A DNA stretch of 64,000 nt, taken from contig CABHOV010000061.1 in assembly GCA_902168185.1 (NCBI GenBank), positions 124,001 to 188,000 on the forward strand, read 5' to 3'. Each line of letters opens with the position of its first letter. The first letter of the stretch is position 1. Made by a program: the position numbers and the translations under genes. The notes below the pieces were generated by a model. That model was given only the letters and a program-made list of their open reading frames with translations. It searched no databases and was not told where the DNA came from. Positions 7,750 through 16,229 of the stretch are shown here, in pieces. Source of the DNA: an uncultured Bacteroides sp. (GTDB lineage: Bacteria > Bacteroidota > Bacteroidia > Cytophagales > Cyclobacteriaceae).

Positions 7750-7797
7750 TTGACTCTTATAACATTCCTGCTTACTTTTGTTTGGAATTAGTCTAAA
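7750..7797 (+). promoter_or_regulatory. Iron-type promoter with palindromic box before the response regulator
   Basis: TTG (7750-7752), 20 bp, then TACTTTTG (7773-7780), immediately followed by TTTGGA-ATTAG-TCTAAA (7781-7797). The same -7 word and box occur before 8893 and 16230. The palindrome resembles Fur-type boxes; the regulator itself is not in the window. Confidence 0.6.
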
Positions 7798-7843
7798 TAA
7801 TTAAATGCGTTTCCCCGCTATTTATTGAGATGGACACGATGGA

Positions 7844-8497
7844 ATGATGACCTCACCGATTAGAATTTTAGTAGCGGATAACCAGCCCCTGACCTTGGCA
7901 GGGCTCACTCACTTTTTATCTTCGCGTGAAGACGCAAATATTCTCGGCGAAGTTTCAGAACGTGAGCAGCTTGCACCTTTACTTTTAAAACATCAACCCG
8001 ATCTTTTGATAGCAGACTATAACCTCACAGGCTATGTTAGTAAAGATGATCTTCGGGTTGTAAAAGATATATCGCCTTCTACCCACATACTGGTTATCTC
8101 GGGTGATAATAATAAGGGAAGTATACTCGATGTGTTGCAACTCGGTATAAAAGGATACCTGACCAAAGAATGTAGCCTCGAAGAGATTGCCATGGCAATT
8201 CACTCGACATCACGCGGTGAAAAATTTTATTGCCATAAGATTCTCGATATAATCATGGAGAAGCATTTCAGTCCCGAGCAGGAGAACTCAGATGCAACTA
8301 TACTCACTACACGCGAGACGGAAATACTGACCCTGATCGCGCAAGGCAAATCAACACAAACGATAGCTGACGACCTCCATCTTAGCCCTCACACCGTACA
8401 AACTCATCGTAAGAGTATAATTCGAAAACTCAACATCAAATCCCCAACAGAATTCGTGATCTACGCCATAGACTTTGGGTTGATCAAGCCGAAGTAA
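7844..8497 (+). CDS. NarL/FixJ-type response regulator
   Basis: A 217-residue two-domain transcription factor. The receiver domain shows the phospho-acceptor Asp in LLIADYN (D58) and the conserved Lys in YLTKEC (K108). A LuxR-type helix-turn-helix follows (TTRETEILTLIAQGKSTQTIADDLHLS, then HTVQTHRKSIIRKL). No histidine kinase gene is adjacent. Its promoter carries the same -7 word and palindromic box as the haem operon 400 bp downstream, so it is probably iron-controlled and may adjust the response to haem or redox state. ATG 7844 is directly followed by a second ATG; either could be used. Confidence 0.88.
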   Translation: MMTSPIRILVADNQPLTLAGLTHFLSSREDANILGEVSEREQLAPLLLKHQPDLLIADYNLTGYVSKDDLRVVKDISPSTHILVISGDNNKGSILDVLQLGIKGYLTKECSLEEIAMAIHSTSRGEKFYCHKILDIIMEKHFSPEQENSDATILTTRETEILTLIAQGKSTQTIADDLHLSPHTVQTHRKSIIRKLNIKSPTEFVIYAIDFGLIKPK

Positions 8498-8837
8498 TGG
8501 GCAGAACAAGCCTGAGACGGTAGTCTCTCATCAGTAGTTTATCACCAAACCTATAGGTATAAAAGCTATATATACCTACTCGCAGTTTTGCAACCATTTC
8601 ATTGGAGTAAGAACTTCATAGAGCGCATCCTTCAACCTACCGCAAATTTCCAGTAGCGCAGACTTGAATAACTCCGGTCCATTCAATATATAGCGTCTCA
8701 ACCTCCCGTAAAACAGCTAGCAGTCAGTAGTTAGAAACTCACCAGTCATATACCCTCCATCAGGTATCACGCATCGATCTATACTATACAGCAGCATAGT
8801 CTCATGTGGGTATATAAAAAATGCCCATTGCAGGCGA
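8498..8837. other. Non-coding, TATA-rich interval before the haem operon
   Basis: No plausible gene was seen. A weak hairpin, GAGAC-GGTA-GTCTC (8514-8527), follows the response regulator stop without a T-tract. Between 8521 and 8880 the word TATA occurs thirteen times counting overlaps, several-fold more than base composition predicts. Confidence 0.5.
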
Positions 8838-8886
8838 TTGACGTCAGGTGCATGATCAGTATACTTTTGTTTAGAATTAATCTAAA
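8838..8886 (+). promoter_or_regulatory. Iron-type promoter and palindromic box of the haem operon
   Basis: TTG (8838-8840), 21 bp, then TACTTTTG (8862-8869), followed at once by TTTAGA-ATTAA-TCTAAA (8870-8886), the best of the three palindromes. The box ends 6 bp before the hmuT ATG, so the transcript should have a very short leader and a bound repressor would cover the start of transcription. Confidence 0.65.
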
Positions 8887-8892
8887 CAACAG

Positions 8893-9738
8893 ATGAAACG
8901 ATTCACTAAGTATATCTTATTTTCGATCACACTCTTCTATAGTACTACGTATGCACAACAACGGATTATCACAGCAGGAAGTGCTCTGACCGAAACTGTA
9001 TGTGCCCTGGGAGATTGCGATAAAATTATAGCATCGGATCGCACCAGTCTTTACCCGGCCAGTATTCAACAACTGCCTTCTATAGGCTATCGCACCGGCA
9101 TCAATGCAGAAGGTATCATTAGTCTGAAGCCTACATTAATTATAGCAGAGAAAGATTATGTAGACGATGCTGTGCTTCAACAACTGGCTGCCAGTGGTAT
9201 TAAGTTGGTGATCGTGGATCGCAAGCTCAATGTTAATGACACGAAAAAGTTCATATCACAAATTGCTATAGCATTAAATCGTGAAGCAGAAGGAAAAAAA
9301 CTGATCGCCAAGATCGAGAGTGAACTGGCAGAGGCGAACGCCATGCTGAAGAAGACAACCTCTTCACCGAAAGTTATCAGTATATATAACCGCGGCACAG
9401 CAACGGTAAGTGTGGCGGGCAAAAATACATTCGGAGATATACTGGCCTATGTGGGAGCGACCTCTGCTGTAAATGATATAGAAGGATATAAGCCTTTAAA
9501 TACAGAAGCGTTGATCACAGCAAATCCGGATTACCTGCTCATGTTATCTACAGGTTTGGAAAGTCTTGGTGGTATCGAAGGTGCTCTGAAAGTTCCCGGT
9601 ATAGCACAGACTACTGCCGGTAAGAAAAAACAGATCATCGCCATTGAAAGTCTCAAGCTTACCAACTTTGGTCCTCGTTTCGGCGAAGCTGTAAAAGAAT
9701 TGGTTGTGCTTCTTCATCCTGAACTTCGCGCAAAATAG
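8893..9738 (+). CDS. hmuT: Periplasmic haem-binding protein of an ABC transporter
   Basis: A 281-residue substrate-binding protein of the cluster that carries haem, B12 and siderophores. A signal peptide (about 1-21, ending TTYAQQ) sends it to the periplasm. Typical segments are ITAGSALTETVCALG near the mature start, GYRTGINAEGIISLKPTLII in the first lobe, and SLKLTNFGPRFGEAVKEL at the end. It should take haem from the TonB receptor and deliver it to the HmuUV transporter encoded 6 bp and further downstream. The haem assignment rests mainly on the operon (hmuS, hmuY); the fold alone would also fit B12 or a siderophore. Confidence 0.88.
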   Translation: MKRFTKYILFSITLFYSTTYAQQRIITAGSALTETVCALGDCDKIIASDRTSLYPASIQQLPSIGYRTGINAEGIISLKPTLIIAEKDYVDDAVLQQLAASGIKLVIVDRKLNVNDTKKFISQIAIALNREAEGKKLIAKIESELAEANAMLKKTTSSPKVISIYNRGTATVSVAGKNTFGDILAYVGATSAVNDIEGYKPLNTEALITANPDYLLMLSTGLESLGGIEGALKVPGIAQTTAGKKKQIIAIESLKLTNFGPRFGEAVKELVVLLHPELRAK

Positions 9739-9744
9739 TTCGTC

Positions 9745-10812
9745 ATGAATCTCGCTTTGACTATACGCGACTATCGGACTACTTTCATTTTGACCGGACT
9801 TGGCCTAAGTCTCTTTGCTGTGGTTTTGTTTTCGCTAACCATCGGTGCAGTTTCTATACCTGTAAAAGATGTTGCTGTTATTATACTGCAGAAGATCGGT
9901 TTGTTTAAAAGTATAGAAGTCGATGGCATGTATGAAATTGTGCTGTCAACCATTCGTATTCCGCGCATTATCATGACCATTCTGATCGGGGCATCACTGG
10001 GGATCAGTGGCGCTGCACTTCAGGGATTATTCAGAAATCCATTAGTCGAACCGAGCTTGATCGGTGTATCCGGAGGTTCAGCTTCTGCTGTCGTGCTGTT
10101 CATTGTATTTGGCGGACCGGCAGTAATGGATGTCACAGGATGGATATACAATGCTATACTGCCTCTGCTTGCTTTCGCAGGAGGACTGTTGGCAACATTT
10201 ATAGTATTACGATTAAGCAGTCAGTCCGGCCGCACGAATATAGCCGTGTTGGTGCTGACGGGCGTTGCCATCAACGCACTGGCTGGAGCAATTATAGGGC
10301 TGTCGATATTTTATGCAGATGAAAATCAATTAAGAACTTTCACTTTCTGGACTTTGGGTGATTTGGGTGGCGCATCATGGAGCAAGCTTATGATTGCGTC
10401 ACCTTTATTGATCTCTTCTTCTCTTGGACTGATATTCTTCTCATCCTCCCTCAACGCCCTCGCATTGGGTGAAGCAGAAGCCTATCACGTAGGTGTAAAT
10501 GTAGAGCAGACCAAGCGGATCGTGATATTTCTCGCTGCACTATCCGTAGGCGTAAGCGTTTCACTTGCCGGCATGATCGGATTTATAGGACTGATTGTGC
10601 CACACGTCATTCGAGTCTCATTTTATGCCGACAATAAATTGGTGTTACCGGCATCTATACTCGGCGGTGCATTGCTGTTGGTACTTGCAGATGTTATCGC
10701 GCGCACGATTGTAACACCGTCAGAACTTCCCATAGGCGTTGTTACGGCACTCATTGGTGCGCCTTTCTTTATCGGTTTATTGTTGAATGCCAAAACTAAA
10801 AACGAATTGTGA
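9745..10812 (+). CDS. hmuU: Haem ABC transporter permease (FecCD family)
   Basis: A 355-residue inner-membrane permease with about ten predicted transmembrane helices. The FecCD signature segments are clear: IRIPRIIMTILIGASLGISG, GLFRNPLVEPSLIGVSGG, TFWTLGDLGGASW, and the cytoplasmic coupling region GFIGLIVPHVIR that contacts the ATPase. It would move haem into the cytosol as a dimer with HmuV. It starts 6 bp after hmuT, and its TGA overlaps the ATG of hmuV. Confidence 0.92.
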   Translation: MNLALTIRDYRTTFILTGLGLSLFAVVLFSLTIGAVSIPVKDVAVIILQKIGLFKSIEVDGMYEIVLSTIRIPRIIMTILIGASLGISGAALQGLFRNPLVEPSLIGVSGGSASAVVLFIVFGGPAVMDVTGWIYNAILPLLAFAGGLLATFIVLRLSSQSGRTNIAVLVLTGVAINALAGAIIGLSIFYADENQLRTFTFWTLGDLGGASWSKLMIASPLLISSSLGLIFFSSSLNALALGEAEAYHVGVNVEQTKRIVIFLAALSVGVSVSLAGMIGFIGLIVPHVIRVSFYADNKLVLPASILGGALLLVLADVIARTIVTPSELPIGVVTALIGAPFFIGLLLNAKTKNEL

Positions 10813-11612
10813 TGTACTCTGCCAGCAATATATCTTATCGCGTTCGTGACAAAGTCATTCTGCAGAATATACACTTGAATATAGAGCCAGGTACATTTAC
10901 CGCCATTGTCGGACCCAATGGTGCAGGTAAAAGTACATTGCTGAAAGTGATGACGCAGGAGCACACACATTATCTGGGTGAAGTAACCATCAACGGTAAG
11001 GCTGCACGTTCCTTTACGCCAAGGGAACTTTCATGGGTTCGCGCAGTATTACCACAAATCACAACAGTACAGTTTACTTTTTCGGTCGAGCAGATTGTTA
11101 TGCTCGGAAGGCATGGACATCATTCCACCAAAAAAGAAAATGCAGATATACTCGAAGAAGTAATGGAGCTCACCGGCATTGCTGCGTTCCGTGAACGAAA
11201 CTTTCTTACGTTATCCGGAGGTGAACAGCAACGTGTTCAGCTTGCGAGAGTACTGGCACAGGTATGGGAAGAAACCGTATACCCCCGCTATATATTGCTC
11301 GATGAACCCACCAGCAGTCTGGACATCGCACAGCAACAACTCATTTTTAGTCTCGCAAAGAAAGTCTGCGAACGCAACATTGGTGTGATGGCGATCATTC
11401 ATGATTTGAATCAGGCTGTTCAGTTTGCGGACCACCTATACTTTTTGCGCAATGGAAATATAGTAGCATCCGGAGATGCACAGCAGGTATTTACCAAATC
11501 CAACATCGAGGAAACATTTTGTTGTCGCGTCAATGTATACCATGATCCGTGTAATAACTGTCCCTATATAATCCCGGAACGAACAGCCAGTCATCTGGCT
11601 ATAAACAAGTAA
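10812..11612 (+). CDS. hmuV: Haem ABC transporter ATP-binding protein
   Basis: A 266-residue ABC ATPase. Walker A (GPNGAGKST), the signature LSGGEQQRVQLARVL, Walker B (ILLDEPTSSLD) and the switch His (IHDLNQ) are all intact. It powers HmuU. The chosen ATG at 10812 overlaps the hmuU stop by one base (TGATG); a GTG three bases earlier would add one residue. The C-terminus has two close cysteines (DPCNNCPYI) whose role is not known to me. Confidence 0.92.
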   Translation: MYSASNISYRVRDKVILQNIHLNIEPGTFTAIVGPNGAGKSTLLKVMTQEHTHYLGEVTINGKAARSFTPRELSWVRAVLPQITTVQFTFSVEQIVMLGRHGHHSTKKENADILEEVMELTGIAAFRERNFLTLSGGEQQRVQLARVLAQVWEETVYPRYILLDEPTSSLDIAQQQLIFSLAKKVCERNIGVMAIIHDLNQAVQFADHLYFLRNGNIVASGDAQQVFTKSNIEETFCCRVNVYHDPCNNCPYIIPERTASHLAINK

Positions 11613-11665
11613 AACAAGTGCTATTAAAATCTACCTGATATATACATCTAAACATACACATACAA

Positions 11666-12742
11666 ATGAATACTATAGCTGAAAGTAAATCATCATCGTT
11701 ACGCGAAGCCTGGAGAGGCATTCAGCAGGCAAAGCCGGGTATCCGAATTCGCGAAGCAGCGAAAGACCTGGGTGCAAGTGAAGCAGAACTGCTGGCGACA
11801 AAAGCTGGCGAAGGCGTTGTGCGACTGCAAGGCCCATGGCCTGAATTGCTCAAGAGCTTTAAGACACTGGGTAAAGTAATGTCGCTTACACGCAATGATG
11901 CCTGTATACTTGAGCATAAGGGACCTTTTCAGGATGTCAATGTTACGGGTGAAGGACCTCGTGCCATGGCCACTGTTATAGGCCCGGTCGAAACACGTGT
12001 ATTCTTTCATGCATGGCACGTTGCCTTTGCTGTTACGGAAGAGAAGTCAGACCGCATATTGAAAAGTATACAAGTGTTTGATAAATCTGGTGAAGCTGTA
12101 ACAAAGATATATTTACAAGAGAAGAGTGACGAAGAAGCCTATAAGCGAATCATTGAAGAATTCCGTTCGCCTGATCAAAGTGCTGAACTCGAAGTCGAGC
12201 CCTATACGATAGAACCACTAAACGGCCCGCAAGATCGTGAAGCCTTTCTTAAAGAATGGAGTGAACTGAAAGACACGCATGATTTCTTTGGCATGTTGCG
12301 CAGGCACAAAGTGCACCGCTATCATGCACTGGAATTAGGCAGCGGAAAATTTACATATCAGGTAGATGCGCAGATCACACCCAAGCAAATCCTGGACAGC
12401 GCTTCATCTACAAAATTGCCGATCATGATCTTTGCCGGAAATCGTGGCAATCTTCAAATCCATCAAGGTAAAGTAAGAACCATTCGTGTACTGGAACGCG
12501 GCCATGCCGGCCCTGAACATTGGCTAAATATACTCGACCCTGATTTCAACATGCACATGCGCATGGACTTCGTGCACAGTGCGTGGGTAGTGCAGAAGCC
12601 TACAACGGAGGGGCTGGTGACTTCTGTCGAGCTTTTTGATCGGGAGAAAAATATGATTGCGCAATTCTTTGGCTTGCGTAAGCCCGGCATTCCTGAAAGA
12701 GAGGAGTGGAGAGAAGTAGTGAAGAATCTGCGGGCGCTGTAA
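11666..12742 (+). CDS. hmuS: Haem-degrading/haem-carrier protein of the HemS/HmuS family
   Basis: A 358-residue cytosolic protein with the two tandem halves of the HemS/ChuS fold (first half about 20-165, second about 200-355). Typical stretches are GPWPELLKSFKTLGKVMSLTRN and, in the second half, FFGMLRRHKVHRYHALEL, where the candidate haem-ligand histidines lie. Family members bind imported haem and release its iron or hand it on. It follows hmuV by 53 bp and ends 1 bp before the receptor gene. Confidence 0.9.
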   Translation: MNTIAESKSSSLREAWRGIQQAKPGIRIREAAKDLGASEAELLATKAGEGVVRLQGPWPELLKSFKTLGKVMSLTRNDACILEHKGPFQDVNVTGEGPRAMATVIGPVETRVFFHAWHVAFAVTEEKSDRILKSIQVFDKSGEAVTKIYLQEKSDEEAYKRIIEEFRSPDQSAELEVEPYTIEPLNGPQDREAFLKEWSELKDTHDFFGMLRRHKVHRYHALELGSGKFTYQVDAQITPKQILDSASSTKLPIMIFAGNRGNLQIHQGKVRTIRVLERGHAGPEHWLNILDPDFNMHMRMDFVHSAWVVQKPTTEGLVTSVELFDREKNMIAQFFGLRKPGIPEREEWREVVKNLRAL

Positions 12743-12743
12743 A

Positions 12744-14897
12744 ATGAGAACCACGAATATAGTCTGGTATATACTGGTACGTTGCTATAGGCTATTCCTG
12801 TCGGGCATGAAAGTGATGGCCATAGCAGCGGGCATCCTGGTATGCATGAGCACTCGGGCTCATGCACAGGATTCGCTCACCATCAAAGAGCTTGCTGAAA
12901 TTGTAGTAACGGCTACGCGCAGTGAACGTGCTTTAGCAGAACTGCCCGTACCGGTAACGATTATCCAGCAAAAACAAATTGCCAGCATGGGGGCCTTGCG
13001 TCTCAATGAGGTACTGGGCGAGCAAACCGGATTGTCCATTGTGTCGGATCATGGAAGCGGTATACAAATGCAAGGCTTTTCCCCTGAGTATACGCTTATT
13101 CTTGTAGATGGCGAACCGCTCATCGGGCGCACCGCTGGCACGCTTGAACTGAATCGAATTGCAGTTGCTAACATCAAGCAGGTTGAAATAATGAAGGGGC
13201 CAAGTTCAAGCCTATACGGATCGGAAGCCTTGGCGGGAGTGATCAATATCATTACCGAAAGACCAAATGGTGTGAATGGAACGGTCACCTCACGCTATGG
13301 TACGAATGAGACATCTGATTTTTCAGCAACGCTGAATTACCAGAAGAATAAATTGGGAGCATATGCTTTTGCCGACCGGTATAGCACGAAGGGATACGAT
13401 CTCTCACCAGATACAGAAGGTAGCACAGTGAGCCCGTTTACAAACTATACATTTCAGTCAAAGGTCACCTACGATTTTACGAATCGATTGAAGTTTTCCT
13501 TGTCGGGAAGGTATTTTACAGAAGAGCAGAAGAGCATCACCGACATTGGTACAACGGAACCAGTGCTATTAAACGGCAGCGGTAATGTTGATGACTGGAA
13601 TGTTAATCCGGTGGTCTCCTATACTTTCTCCGAAAAGTTAAAGACAACATTCCGGTTGTATGGATCAAAATATAGCACAACCTCAATCCAGAAATACCAG
13701 GGTGATGGCGCTATATATGATGAAACCTATTTTGATCAAACATTTACCCGCCCTGAAATTCAGACCGAGTATTTTCTGAATGCGAAAAATATACTCACGC
13801 TTGGCTTTGGAAGAATATGGGAGAGTGTTGAGGCAACGCGTTACGATGACAGGATGAAGTATCAGACCAATTATGTCTACGCTCAATACGAGTGGCAGCC
13901 CATGTCTAAGCTTAATCTGTTATTGGGTGGCAGGTATGATGATCACAGTGCGTATGGTTCTCAGTTCAGCCCCAAGCTTTCTGCGCAGTACGATGTGAAT
14001 TCCTGGCTCGCTATACGCGGATCGTTTGGTGTAGGTTTCAAAGCACCGGATTTCCGTCAGCTATACCTCAATTTTACAAATGCAACGGTGGGCTACACGG
14101 TGTTAGGTTCTCGCGAATTGGCAGCGGGGATAGCCCGGTTGCAAGCCGAGGGACAGATTGAAGAGGTTTTGGTTGATCCATCAACGTTTGGAGAAATAAA
14201 AGCCGAAACATCGCGCGCCTATAATGCAGGTATTAAACTGCAGCCTTTCAAGCGATCTTTCCTGACTGTAAATGTATTCCGGAATGATGTAAAGGATCTG
14301 ATCGATACAAAGCCTGTAGCGCGAAAGGTAAATCAGCAATATGTATATAGTTACTATAATGTCGCCAAGGTCTATACGCAAGGTATAGAAGCCGAAGCAA
14401 CGCATACCTTATCCAACAGGATAAATTTCTCGCTGGGCTATCAACTCCTGATTGCAAAAGACAAACAAGTTATTGATCAGTTGAAAGCAGGAGAGGTTTA
14501 TGCCCGCGATCCCCAAACAAATGTAACCAGGCGCGTGCGGGAAAGTGACTATGGCGGATTGTTCAACCGGTCACGGCACATGCTCAATGCAAAAGTATTC
14601 TACGAAGATGCGGAAAACGGCTGGATTGCAAGTGCCCGTGCTATATATCGCGGCCGCTATGGGTTTGCCGATACAAACAACAACGTAATACTTGATGATG
14701 ACAGTGAATATGTAGAAGGCTATGTTGTTTACAACGTATCCGTAGGTAAAACATTTCTCAAGGTCTTCAAGGCACAGGCAGGCTGTGATAACCTGTTCAA
14801 TTATACCGATCGTCAATATATACCATCGCTTCCGGGGCGTCTCCTATGGGCAAGCGTTGCAGTCACGTTGTCGGGAAAAGGAGACTCCAAAAAATAA
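12744..14897 (+). CDS. hmuR: TonB-dependent haem receptor
   Basis: A 717-residue outer-membrane beta-barrel receptor. The signal peptide ends CMSTRAHAQ. A plug domain follows (EIVVTATRSERALAELPVPV; GFSPEYTLILVDGEPL; IKQVEIMKGPSSSLYGSEALAGVINIITERP) and then the 22-strand barrel, which ends with an aromatic-rich strand. There is no carboxypeptidase-like N-terminal extension, unlike the receptor at 16230. A second ATG at 12807 gives a more typical signal peptide, so the first 21 residues may not be translated. It sits between hmuS and hmuY, which makes haem the likely ligand. The symbol follows the Porphyromonas naming and is provisional. Confidence 0.87.
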   Translation: MRTTNIVWYILVRCYRLFLSGMKVMAIAAGILVCMSTRAHAQDSLTIKELAEIVVTATRSERALAELPVPVTIIQQKQIASMGALRLNEVLGEQTGLSIVSDHGSGIQMQGFSPEYTLILVDGEPLIGRTAGTLELNRIAVANIKQVEIMKGPSSSLYGSEALAGVINIITERPNGVNGTVTSRYGTNETSDFSATLNYQKNKLGAYAFADRYSTKGYDLSPDTEGSTVSPFTNYTFQSKVTYDFTNRLKFSLSGRYFTEEQKSITDIGTTEPVLLNGSGNVDDWNVNPVVSYTFSEKLKTTFRLYGSKYSTTSIQKYQGDGAIYDETYFDQTFTRPEIQTEYFLNAKNILTLGFGRIWESVEATRYDDRMKYQTNYVYAQYEWQPMSKLNLLLGGRYDDHSAYGSQFSPKLSAQYDVNSWLAIRGSFGVGFKAPDFRQLYLNFTNATVGYTVLGSRELAAGIARLQAEGQIEEVLVDPSTFGEIKAETSRAYNAGIKLQPFKRSFLTVNVFRNDVKDLIDTKPVARKVNQQYVYSYYNVAKVYTQGIEAEATHTLSNRINFSLGYQLLIAKDKQVIDQLKAGEVYARDPQTNVTRRVRESDYGGLFNRSRHMLNAKVFYEDAENGWIASARAIYRGRYGFADTNNNVILDDDSEYVEGYVVYNVSVGKTFLKVFKAQAGCDNLFNYTDRQYIPSLPGRLLWASVAVTLSGKGDSKK

Positions 14898-14931
14898 CAG
14901 AACTATCTTAAACTATAAACTATAAATAAAA

Positions 14932-15558
14932 ATGAAGTACGTATTTAATCTGAATGTAGCATTACTATTTTTTGCTTTCGTGTTGATAACAAGCTGTGAC
15001 GATGATGATGAAAATGAAGTAACGAAGCTTGAGGCTACTGCGACCGTTGACCTGGATGCTGTAAGCACAAGTAAATTTACATTGTTCAATTTTGAAAACA
15101 ATGCTGTGGTTGCCAACACAGATAGTATATCTACCAAATGGGATATTGGATTCCGGGGTACAACGATTATACTCAACGGAGGAACCAGTGGTCCGGGCCT
15201 TGCATCAGGCCAAATTGTTTCTGGAATTTTTGATGAACTGCTGGAAGCCCCTGCAACAGAGTATGCTTCAGACTCTCAAAGCGCCAAAGCCATCACAGGC
15301 AGTGGTGGTTGGTATACCTATACCGGGACAACTGCTGTTCCTAATCATGCTATACTTCCGATAGCCGGCAAAGTTCTGGTATTGAAAACAGCTGACGGAA
15401 AGTATGTGAAGATGGAGATCATCAGTTACTATAAAGGTAATCCGGATACGACAACCTCTACGTTTGCGGACCTGAACACCCGTCCGGCATCCCGTTACTA
15501 TACTTTTAATTTTATTTATCAGCCAGACGGCACCACTAACTTCGAGACAACGAGGTAA
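14932..15558 (+). CDS. hmuY: HmuY-family haem-binding lipoprotein
   Basis: A 208-residue lipoprotein: the lipobox LITSC gives a lipidated C22, followed directly by DDDDENE, an acidic leader of the type that directs Bacteroidota lipoproteins to the cell surface. The core segment TKWDIGFRGTTIILNGGTSG matches the HmuY family, surface haemophores that pass haem to the TonB receptor. The gene lies 34 bp after the receptor gene, the usual arrangement. The haem-ligating residues of HmuY (two His in Porphyromonas) vary among homologues and cannot be assigned here. Confidence 0.88.
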   Translation: MKYVFNLNVALLFFAFVLITSCDDDDENEVTKLEATATVDLDAVSTSKFTLFNFENNAVVANTDSISTKWDIGFRGTTIILNGGTSGPGLASGQIVSGIFDELLEAPATEYASDSQSAKAITGSGGWYTYTGTTAVPNHAILPIAGKVLVLKTADGKYVKMEIISYYKGNPDTTTSTFADLNTRPASRYYTFNFIYQPDGTTNFETTR

Positions 15559-15642
15559 GCAAGTATATCGGGCAACGGCCAGGTTACGAACAGGTATATA
15601 TACAGAAGAATTGTTAACAAGATCCTCTCAACAACTATACAT

Positions 15643-16023
15643 ATGCACCAAAGATCAAACCTTGAAATAATCACAGAATCACTGAACGGTTATGTGAGCC
15701 GTTGCCTGTGTTGCCACGAATATAATATAGGCTATAAAAACGTGTTGCTTGTTTTCGATGAAGAAGCCATGCTCCGTTTTTTCGATTGGGTAATCTCTAA
15801 CCGGCAATCCCTTGAAAATTATCAGCCGCTGCCACATGGCCGCAACCGGATATTCTCCAGTCCACACAGCAATCTTTTTCTGGTGTATAGTGACGAAGAG
15901 ATTGATGAACTGGCCGATCTTTTTGCCGAGATCCAAATCGTGCTGGAAGCCAGAAGACTGGTGAATTGTAATAAAGACGCATCGGATTCTTCCTGTGATT
16001 TGAATAACAACAGCATGAATTAG
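15643..16023 (+). CDS. Small conserved CxxC-containing protein at the end of the haem operon
   Basis: A 126-residue protein without a signal peptide. The N-terminal part contains RCLCCHEYNIGYKNVLLVF, a CxCC cluster, followed by FFDWVISNRQ and an acidic, helical C-terminal half. It resembles a small Bacteroidota family of unknown function (possibly DUF6686) that I associate with haem-uptake loci; the family assignment is from memory. It follows hmuY by 84 bp on the same strand. The cysteines and His could bind a metal or haem, which is inference only. Confidence 0.65.
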   Translation: MHQRSNLEIITESLNGYVSRCLCCHEYNIGYKNVLLVFDEEAMLRFFDWVISNRQSLENYQPLPHGRNRIFSSPHSNLFLVYSDEEIDELADLFAEIQIVLEARRLVNCNKDASDSSCDLNNNSMN

Positions 16024-16168
16024 TTTTTGGCTCTTCTCTACGACTATTAATACCTGGTTTTTAGGTATCGTCAAAATACGGTTTGAGGCTATTTCAATCG
16101 ATAACTGCCCTTTATAAGTGATGCTATATACCCTGTATAGGGTAGTGATAATTCACCGGTCAAAGCGA

Positions 16169-16223
16169 TTGCGACCGGATAGGCACCGGTTTTACTTTTG
16201 AGTCCATTTAAAATGATTCTAAA
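16169..16223 (+). promoter_or_regulatory. Iron-type promoter and box of the siderophore receptor gene
   Basis: TTG (16169-16171), 21 bp, then TACTTTTG (16193-16200), and 6 bp later TTTAAA-ATGAT-TCTAAA (16207-16223). This is the third copy of the module seen before 7844 and 8893; here the box sits slightly further downstream, ending 6 bp before the ATG. Confidence 0.6.
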
Positions 16224-16229
16224 TAATCA

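Noticed and set aside
8514-8527. GAGAC-GGTA-GTCTC hairpin as terminator of the response regulator
   Set aside because: Only five base pairs and no T-tract follows.
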